This document shows positions 6,297 to 10,179 of a DNA stretch of 10,179 nucleotides, piece by piece. The position numbers and the translations under genes are program-made. Source of the stretch: Clostridium sp. CAG:628 (GTDB taxonomy: Bacteria; Bacillota_I; Bacilli_A; RF39; UBA660). The notes beneath the pieces were generated by a model that did no database searches, was not told where the DNA came from, and was given only the letters and a program-made list of their open reading frames with translations. The DNA is taken from NCBI GenBank assembly GCA_000438415.1, contig FR902223.1, forward strand, positions 45,204 to 55,382. The letters run 5' to 3'. The first letter of the stretch is position 1; each line of letters begins with the position of its first letter.

Positions 6297-6814
6297 TGGC
6301 AAGGTATAATTTAATTAGAAAAATGGATATTTCTGATGGACCAGGAATTAGAGTTTCTATATTTATGCAGGGGTGTGCTTTCCATTGTAAGAATTGTTTT
6401 AATAAAGAAACTTGGGACTTTAAGTTAGGACATGAATTTACTGATGAAACTATTAATAAAGTTCTAGACTTGTGTGATAATGAAGTGGTAAAAGGCTTAT
6501 CTATTTTAGGAGGTGAGCCACTTCATCCACTTAATATAGAAGCATCTACAAAACTTGCAAGTGCATTTAAATGGAGATTTCCTAATAAAGATTTGTGGGT
6601 TTGGACAGGGTTTTTATATGATAAAAATTTAGCTGGAAAAGAAATATTAAACTATATAGATGTTTTAGTTGATGGACAATATGTAGATGAATTACATGAC
6701 TTTAACTTGATGTATAGAGGTTCATCTAATCAAAGAGTAATAGATGTGAAAAAAAGTTTAAAGAAAGGAAGTATTGTATTACTAGAAAGTGCTTATGAAA
6801 AAGAGAGGGTTTGA
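6296..6814 (+). CDS. nrdG: Anaerobic ribonucleotide reductase activating protein
   Basis: 172 aa, usual length. It is a radical-SAM enzyme: the CxxxCxxC cluster motif is C27, C31, C34 in the QGCAFHCKNC context, preceded by the DGPGIRVSIF segment typical of glycyl-radical activases. The GGEP motif (72-75) is the SAM-contacting loop. It cleaves SAM to generate the radical on NrdD glycine. The ATG overlaps the nrdD stop by one base (TAATG) and an AAGGAAG lies just upstream inside nrdD, so translation is coupled and the two subunits are made together. Its last 20 bases overlap dut. Confidence 0.97.
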   Translation: MARYNLIRKMDISDGPGIRVSIFMQGCAFHCKNCFNKETWDFKLGHEFTDETINKVLDLCDNEVVKGLSILGGEPLHPLNIEASTKLASAFKWRFPNKDLWVWTGFLYDKNLAGKEILNYIDVLVDGQYVDELHDFNLMYRGSSNQRVIDVKKSLKKGSIVLLESAYEKERV

Positions 6815-7259
6815 AGTAGCTAAAGGTTACGAAAATATGGGAGTTGTTATTCCTGAAAGAAAAACTAAATATAGTGCAGGCTATGATGTTGAAGCAATAG
6901 AAGACACAGTTATTCCACCATTTAAGCCAGGTATGAAACCAACTTTGGTTAAAACGGGACTTAAAGCATATTGTCAGAATGATGAATTCTTTATGTTAGT
7001 CAATAGGTCAAGTAATCCTGGGAAAAAAGGACTAGTTTTAGCAAATAGTGTTGGAATAATTGATGCTGACTATTATAATAATCCAGATAACGATGGACAC
7101 TTTATGTATGCATATTATAACTATTTTAACGAAGACGTAGTTATACATAAAGGTGACGTTATTGGTCAAGCAATATTTATGAAATATTTAATAACTGATA
7201 CAGATAATGCAACCGGCGAAAGACTTGGAGGTTTCGGTTCAACAAGCAAACAAAAATAG
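6795..7259 (+). CDS. dut: dUTPase (dUTP diphosphatase), trimeric type
   Basis: 154 aa. It hydrolyses dUTP to dUMP and pyrophosphate, keeping uracil out of DNA and feeding thymidylate synthesis. The five motifs of the trimeric family are visible: AGYD (28-31), RSSNPGKKGL (71-80), GIIDADYY (87-94, with D90 the water-activating Asp), KGDVIGQAIF (119-128) and the C-terminal flap RLGGFGST (143-150). The ATG at 6795 keeps the RGFEVAKGYEN start typical of this Firmicute subgroup. A GTG at 6789 and an ATG at 6837 are possible alternatives; no strong ribosome site decides. It overlaps nrdG by 20 bases and ends at a strong terminator. Its last 24 bases including the stop are copied at 8167-8190. Confidence 0.93.
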   Translation: MKKRGFEVAKGYENMGVVIPERKTKYSAGYDVEAIEDTVIPPFKPGMKPTLVKTGLKAYCQNDEFFMLVNRSSNPGKKGLVLANSVGIIDADYYNNPDNDGHFMYAYYNYFNEDVVIHKGDVIGQAIFMKYLITDTDNATGERLGGFGSTSKQK

Positions 7260-7262
7260 TGA
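7236..7262 (+). repeat. 27-bp direct repeat, copy 1 (dut 3' end)
   Basis: These 27 bases encode the last seven residues and stop of dut plus the first half of its terminator. They recur without a mismatch at 8167-8193, 931 bp downstream, on the far side of the methyltransferase gene. A further 11 bases of the other terminator arm (7267-7277) match 8201-8211. Confidence 0.95.
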
Positions 7263-7278
7263 GTTATTCACTATTTTT
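7252..7278 (+). terminator. Terminator of nrdD-nrdG-dut
   Basis: Stem AAAAATAGTGA (7252-7262) and TCACTATTTTT (7268-7278), 11 bp with a five-base loop, starting within the last codons of dut and ending in five T. The U tract is the 3' arm itself. Confidence 0.8.
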
Positions 7279-7311
7279 ATCATTATTTTCTTAAATAATT
7301 TTAATAGAGTA

Positions 7312-7339
7312 TTGGATTTTTTGTAATTTATTGTATAAT
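7312..7339 (+). promoter_or_regulatory. Promoter of the methyltransferase gene
   Basis: A perfect -10 TATAAT (7334-7339) with a poor -35 TTGGAT (7312-7317) at 16-base spacing. It lies between the dut terminator and the AGGAGG at 7357-7362, so the methyltransferase gene is its own transcription unit. Confidence 0.6.
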
Positions 7340-7371
7340 ATATTTAATAAAATGTTAGGAGGAATTTTATT

Positions 7372-8142
7372 ATGGATTATAAAAAAATAATAGATAGTAC
7401 CAAATTCTATAATGGTAAGCAGGAAGACTATTCTAAATACAGACCAAGTTATCCTAAAGAGTTATTTGAATTTCTAGTTAAAGATTTTAATTTAAGAAAT
7501 AAAGATATAGTTGAATTAGGTGCAGGAACAGGAAAGTTTTCTAAAATAGTTAGTACATATTGTAATAAAGTTTACTATGTAGAACCTAATATAGATATGA
7601 TAAATAAAGGAAAAGAATATTGTAATGGGTGTCATAATATAATATTTATAAATAATAGTGCTGAAAATACACAACTTCCTAGTAAAATTGCAGACATTAT
7701 ATTTGCGGTACAAAGTTTTCATTGGTTTGATAAAAATAGTGTAAAAGAAGAAGTTAAAAGAATATTAAAACATAATGGATATTTTGCAATAGTGTGGAAT
7801 GATTGGGAAGATGAAAATAATGAATTTAGCCAAAAATATTTTAAATATATAAGTGATTGGAATACAAAATTGACTGGTAGAAAGTATCAACACAAAAATA
7901 TTACTGATAGAAAGAACTTTTTTAAAGAGGAAATATATGATACTTATACATTTATTCACTCAAAACAATATACTTTAGAAATGCTAATAGGTTTATCTAA
8001 ATCCTTATCGTATGCACCAAAAGAAGATGAGATTTACTATGAAGAATTTATTAGAGGTATTATAGAAATTTTTAATAAATACCAAGAAAATGATTATGTG
8101 ATATTTGATTTTCATACTGAAATGTATATTGGCAAAATTTAA
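7372..8142 (+). CDS. Class I SAM-dependent methyltransferase
   Basis: 256 aa. Motif I, the SAM-binding glycine loop, is VELGAGTGKF (47-56); the acidic residue closing strand 2 is E71 (YYVEPN), and FAVQSFHWF (111-119) is the motif IV region. The N-terminal YSKYRPSYPKELFEFL (20-35) is typical of the SmtA/type 11 group of small-molecule methyltransferases. The substrate cannot be inferred. AGGAGG lies nine bases before the ATG. It is monocistronic, with its own promoter, and is unrelated in role to the dNTP genes before it or the wall gene after it. The 27-bp direct repeats on both sides suggest it was inserted between dut and the transpeptidase gene. Confidence 0.88.
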   Translation: MDYKKIIDSTKFYNGKQEDYSKYRPSYPKELFEFLVKDFNLRNKDIVELGAGTGKFSKIVSTYCNKVYYVEPNIDMINKGKEYCNGCHNIIFINNSAENTQLPSKIADIIFAVQSFHWFDKNSVKEEVKRILKHNGYFAIVWNDWEDENNEFSQKYFKYISDWNTKLTGRKYQHKNITDRKNFFKEEIYDTYTFIHSKQYTLEMLIGLSKSLSYAPKEDEIYYEEFIRGIIEIFNKYQENDYVIFDFHTEMYIGKI

Positions 8143-8153
8143 AAAACTTGTAG

Positions 8154-8178
8154 AAAAAAGCTTGTTGGTTCAACAAGC
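8154..8178 (-). terminator. Second, minus-strand terminator after the transpeptidase gene
   Basis: On the minus strand, stem GCTTGTTG (8178-8171) and CAACAAGC (8167-8160), 8 bp with a three-base loop, followed directly by six T (8159-8154): a textbook intrinsic terminator. Half of the stem belongs to the duplicated dut end. Confidence 0.7.
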
Positions 8179-8193
8179 AAACAAAAATAGTGA
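8167..8193 (+). repeat. 27-bp direct repeat, copy 2
   Basis: Identical to 7236-7262. Here the bases no longer encode protein: this is a detached copy of the dut tail placed between the methyltransferase and transpeptidase genes, where it supplies parts of two terminator hairpins. Confidence 0.95.
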
Positions 8194-8211
8194 AGACAAT
8201 TTCACTATTTT
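8184..8211. terminator. Bidirectional terminator between methyltransferase and transpeptidase genes
   Basis: Stem AAAATAGTGAA (8184-8194) and TTCACTATTTT (8201-8211), 11 bp, six-base loop. The plus strand continues with T-rich sequence and the minus strand with TTTTTG, so it can serve both converging genes. The transpeptidase stop codon overlaps the stem. Confidence 0.75.
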
Positions 8212-8941
8212 ATTTATGCACTAATACTTTAGTACCAGCACTTACATTATTGTATATTGTTTCTGCAGCAGTGTGTGGCAAGTTTATGCATCCATGGCTT
8301 CCATTTGTTAAATAAATGTCTCCACCATATTTACTTCTCCATCCATCAGCATCATGTAAGCCTATTGCTTGGTCAAATGGCATCCAATAATATACGTGAC
8401 TTTTATATCCTGGACCTTTTAAATAAGTATCATATTTTTTATATGATATACTAAAATATCCTGTTCTAGTATGAAGTCCCTTGTTTCCGGTAACACATGG
8501 TGTAGTTAAAACAAGTTCGTTATTCATATAAAAGTTAACTGTTTGATCACTTATATCTACTTCAACAAATGTGTCTGGTATTAATCCAATGTTATTTTTG
8601 CTTATATAACCTAATATGTTTTCTTCAGTCTCAACGTAATAATATTCTTTTGTTTCACTTAGTACAACAACCTTTTGATATTTTGAAGTAGTATTAATTT
8701 TTGTGCAACTATCAGTGTAATCATAAATATTACTATCTGTTTTTAAATAACCAAAACTATATATTTCTTTATTACTATTTTCTTCCAAATATTCATTAAC
8801 CATATTTTTAACATTTTTGACTAATTCTATAATAGTTTTGTTTTCAACAGATGCCTCTTTATCAATGTTTACACAATTAGTTGTGTTAATATTGAGTGCT
8901 GCAATAAATCCAAGTATTGTACAAAGTCTTTTTTTATTCAT
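8210..8941 (-). CDS. Secreted L,D-transpeptidase (YkuD domain)
   Basis: 243 aa. An N-terminal KKR followed by a hydrophobic run (residues 6-17) is a probable signal peptide or anchor. C23 is not in a good lipobox. Residues about 66-122 look like a bacterial SH3 domain (YYYVETEENILGYISKNN), and about 124-242 form the YkuD catalytic domain. The signature is complete: H196 in LHDADGW, and SHGCINLP (215-222) with H216 and nucleophile C218. YkuD enzymes make 3-3 peptidoglycan cross-links or attach proteins to the wall outside the membrane, so the host has a cell wall. AAAGGAG lies nine bases before the ATG. It has its own promoter and sits downstream of a small XRE gene on the same strand. Confidence 0.93.
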   Translation of the reverse strand: MNKKRLCTILGFIAALNINTTNCVNIDKEASVENKTIIELVKNVKNMVNEYLEENSNKEIYSFGYLKTDSNIYDYTDSCTKINTTSKYQKVVVLSETKEYYYVETEENILGYISKNNIGLIPDTFVEVDISDQTVNFYMNNELVLTTPCVTGNKGLHTRTGYFSISYKKYDTYLKGPGYKSHVYYWMPFDQAIGLHDADGWRSKYGGDIYLTNGSHGCINLPHTAAETIYNNVSAGTKVLVHK

Positions 8942-8965
8942 ATAACTATTCTCCTTTGGTTAGTT

Positions 8966-8994
8966 ATTTTATAACTTTATTTACAATTTGTAAA
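8966..8994 (-). promoter_or_regulatory. Promoter of the L,D-transpeptidase gene with overlapping palindrome
   Basis: On the minus strand: TTTACA (8994-8989), 17-base spacer, TAAAAT (8971-8966). A perfect 7-1-7 palindrome, TTTACAA (8980-8986) and TTGTAAA (8988-8994), covers the -35, so it could be an operator; the adjacent XRE protein is one candidate binder. Confidence 0.6.
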
Positions 8995-9006
8995 GCAAAA
9001 ATTAAA

Positions 9007-9032
9007 AGAAGACACTATTTTCTAGGTCTTCT
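9007..9032 (-). terminator. Terminator of the XRE gene
   Basis: On the minus strand, stem AGAAGAC (9032-9026) and GTCTTCT (9013-9007), 7 bp with a 12-base loop that contains the XRE stop codon, followed by a TTT-AA-TTTTT run. It separates the XRE gene from the transpeptidase gene. Confidence 0.6.
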
Positions 9033-9287
9033 ATGATTTTTAACTGGTTCTCTTTCAATAAATAATTCTTCTACCTTGACTTTTAAAGTATCTGCGATAA
9101 ACCCAATATAATCAACTCTCATATTTCTTTTTGCATTTTCTAGATTGGAAATGTATGTTGCAGTAGTTCCTAACTCTTCTGCTAAATCTTCTTGTGACCA
9201 ATTTAATTTAAGTCTATAGTATATGATGTTGTTTGCTAAAATATTTCTTGATTGTTTACTATAATTCTTCTTTTTAATATTTATCAC
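9015..9287 (-). CDS. Small XRE-family helix-turn-helix regulator
   Basis: 90 aa. Residues about 20-76 form a single Cro/C1-type domain: LNWSQEDLAEELGTTATYIS is the helix-turn-helix, followed by NLENAKR and the usual VDYIGFIADTLKVKVEELF helices. A basic tail (KNHRRPRK) ends the protein. There is no sensor domain, so it is probably a dimeric repressor-like protein. The start is a GTG at 9287. The only ribosome site, AAGGAAG, touches it with almost no spacer, and no ATG is in frame upstream before a stop. A rarer start at ATT (9278-9276) would have proper spacing but is less usual. Its targets could be its own promoter, the transpeptidase promoter or the divergent gene at 9415. Confidence 0.82.
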   Translation of the reverse strand: MINIKKKNYSKQSRNILANNIIYYRLKLNWSQEDLAEELGTTATYISNLENAKRNMRVDYIGFIADTLKVKVEELFIEREPVKNHRRPRK

Positions 9288-9364
9288 TTCCTTGTTTATA
9301 TCATATTTTTATTGTATAAATTTTGCTATGTATTAATCATACCAACTATGTAGTAAGAAAATGG

Positions 9365-9393
9365 TGGAAATGTTCAAGTTTATGTATTATAAT
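9365..9393 (+). promoter_or_regulatory. Possible promoter of the gene at 9415
   Basis: TGGAAA (9365-9370), 17-base spacer, TATAAT (9388-9393), with a second TATAAT at 9394-9399. Transcription would start near 9400-9406, just before the ribosome site. This argues against translation from the in-frame ATG at 9361. Confidence 0.5.
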
Positions 9394-9414
9394 TATAATA
9401 GAAAGAGAGGTCTT

Positions 9415-9861
9415 ATGGAGATAAAATGTGTGGTAGAAAAAATAGATAGGGATGTTAATGAAATTATGAATTTAAAGTATCCTTATCTTCCTGAAAAATA
9501 TTTTAAAAAGTATTTGGAAAATGAAGATAAGTTTAGTAAACTCGGTATTATTATTAACGATTATTTAGAAAAAATACTTAGTTTAGAAAATGAAAATGTG
9601 TATGTTGATAATGCTAAAGATGTGGAAAGAGTTTTAAATTATTATCAAAAAAGTGTTCTTTTATATCCAGAGTTTGATGGAGAAATACTTGCTAAAGGGT
9701 TAATTAGTGATGTTTATAGTGGTAAATTAAAACTACCAATTACGGTAGATGATGTTATGATTTGTGAAGTTGATGAGTATGTTAGAGAGGATGAACTCCT
9801 TTTTGAACTTGAATGGATAATTATTTTTTTATCAATTGTTTATAATGTTGGCTTAAAATAG
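9415..9861 (+). CDS. Unrecognised small acidic protein
   Basis: 148 aa from the ATG at 9415, chosen because AGAGAGG (9404-9410) lies four bases before it and a TATAAT pair lies at 9388-9399. An in-frame ATG at 9361 would add 18 residues across that promoter-like sequence. I recognise no family. The protein looks mostly helical, rich in Glu, Asp, Lys and Leu, with only two cysteines (C5, C116). A hydrophobic stretch near the end (LEWIIIFLSIVYNVGL, 132-147) might pack in a core or touch a membrane but is too short and late for a clear membrane helix. It is divergent from the XRE gene and followed by the collagen-like gene on the same strand. Confidence 0.65.
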   Translation: MEIKCVVEKIDRDVNEIMNLKYPYLPEKYFKKYLENEDKFSKLGIIINDYLEKILSLENENVYVDNAKDVERVLNYYQKSVLLYPEFDGEILAKGLISDVYSGKLKLPITVDDVMICEVDEYVREDELLFELEWIIIFLSIVYNVGLK

Positions 9862-9883
9862 ACTTTTATAATCTATTCTTTTG
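9857..9883 (+). terminator. Weak terminator-like hairpin
   Basis: AATAGA (9857-9862) and TCTATT (9872-9877), a 6-bp A/T-rich stem with a nine-base loop, followed by CTTTTGTTT. It begins at the stop codon of the preceding gene. It is weak, so read-through into the collagen-like gene is possible; I see no convincing separate promoter in the 58-base gap. Confidence 0.35.
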
Positions 9884-9919
9884 TTTATTATTCATAGTAT
9901 ATATTGAAGGAGATAAAAT

Positions 9920-10179
9920 ATGAATAATTATGAAAAAGCTTGTTTAAAAATCCAAAATTATAAAAGAAATAATATAGGTTGCTGTTACTGTTTTGGAAAT
10001 ACTGGTCCAACTGGTGCTACTGGAGAAGCAGGGCTTGGAAGTATAAGTATTGGTACTACTTCTACAGGTGCTGCTGGTACAAATGCAACAGTTACGAATA
10101 CAGGTACAGCACAAGATGCTATTTTAAATTTTACAATTCCTAGAGGTGCGACAGGAGTTACTGGTCCAACAGGTGCAAC
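9920..10179 (+). CDS. Collagen-like protein, 3' end outside the window
   Basis: Only the first 86 codons are present. AAGGAG (9907-9912) lies seven bases before the ATG. After a polar N-terminal segment of about 25 residues comes a cysteine cluster (IGCCYCFG), then Gly-X-Y triplets with Thr in the third place (GNTGPTGATGEAG). A non-collagen segment (SISIGTTSTGAAGTNATVT and on to ILNFTIPRG) follows, and triplets resume (ATGVTGPTGA). This alternation is typical of bacterial collagen-like surface or exosporium-type proteins and of some phage fibres. No signal peptide is visible, so export route and location are open. The sequence is less AT-rich than its neighbours because of Gly, Pro and Thr codons, and DNA repeats (TGGTCCAAC) are already visible. 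Confidence 0.88.
   Translation, partial: MNNYEKACLKIQNYKRNNIGCCYCFGNTGPTGATGEAGLGSISIGTTSTGAAGTNATVTNTGTAQDAILNFTIPRGATGVTGPTGA

Noticed and set aside
7516..7959. Two minus-strand ORFs inside the methyltransferase gene (7516-7722, 7765-7959)
   Set aside because: The reverse complement of AT-rich coding DNA gives Ile/Phe/Tyr-rich translations; the plus-strand frame carries clear methyltransferase motifs.
7236..8193. A classical insertion sequence around the methyltransferase
   Set aside because: There is no transposase and no terminal inverted repeats at the edges, and 27 bp is long for a transposition target duplication.
8257..8454. Plus-strand ORF opposite the transpeptidase catalytic domain
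   Set aside because: It lies antisense to conserved YkuD motifs and has no ribosome site; it is a shadow.
9361..9414. ATG at 9361 as the start of the small acidic protein
   Set aside because: It has no good ribosome site, and the added codons cover a promoter-like TATAAT pair; the ATG at 9415 has AGAGAGG.

Overview
The window is very AT-rich bacterial DNA with tightly packed genes, AGGAGG-type ribosome sites and ordinary TAA/TAG/TGA stops; no in-frame TGA is read through. It carries a class III (strictly anaerobic) ribonucleotide reductase, an L,D-transpeptidase and a Gly-X-Thr collagen-like protein. Together these suggest an anaerobic, walled, low-GC member of the Bacillota (an uncultured gut Bacilli/RF39-type genome would fit). 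The species cannot be read from the sequence.

Layout. 1-170: a possible small RNA on the minus strand with its own promoter. 174-3313: an apparent operon led by a NrtR-like Nudix/winged-helix regulator, followed by three unrecognised genes and a histidine-phosphatase gene. A perfect inverted repeat (GTGTA-N5-TACAC) lies between the -35 and -10 of the operon promoter, and an identical copy lies between the regulator and the second gene. 3323-3356: terminator shared by convergent units. 3356-7278: a Crp/Fnr-type regulator diverges from nrdD-nrdG-dut. Their 118-bp intergenic region holds a perfect 16-bp palindrome placed like a class II activator site for nrdD and overlapping the predicted -35 of the regulator gene. 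7312-8142: a monocistronic SAM-dependent methyltransferase gene, bracketed by a perfect 27-bp direct repeat of the dut 3' end. 8210-9287 (minus strand): a secreted L,D-transpeptidase and a small XRE regulator. 9415-10179 (plus strand): an unrecognised gene and the start of a collagen-like surface protein that runs off the window.

How the genes work together. NrdD and NrdG make dNTPs without oxygen, and Dut removes dUTP and supplies dUMP for dTTP. The three genes overlap or abut and so form one dNTP-supply unit, probably controlled by the divergent Crp/Fnr protein. The Nudix regulator unit is the least explained part: the regulator type usually senses ADP-ribose-like metabolites and controls NAD genes, but none of the genes beside it is a recognisable NAD gene. 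The methyltransferase looks like a later insertion between dut and the transpeptidase gene.
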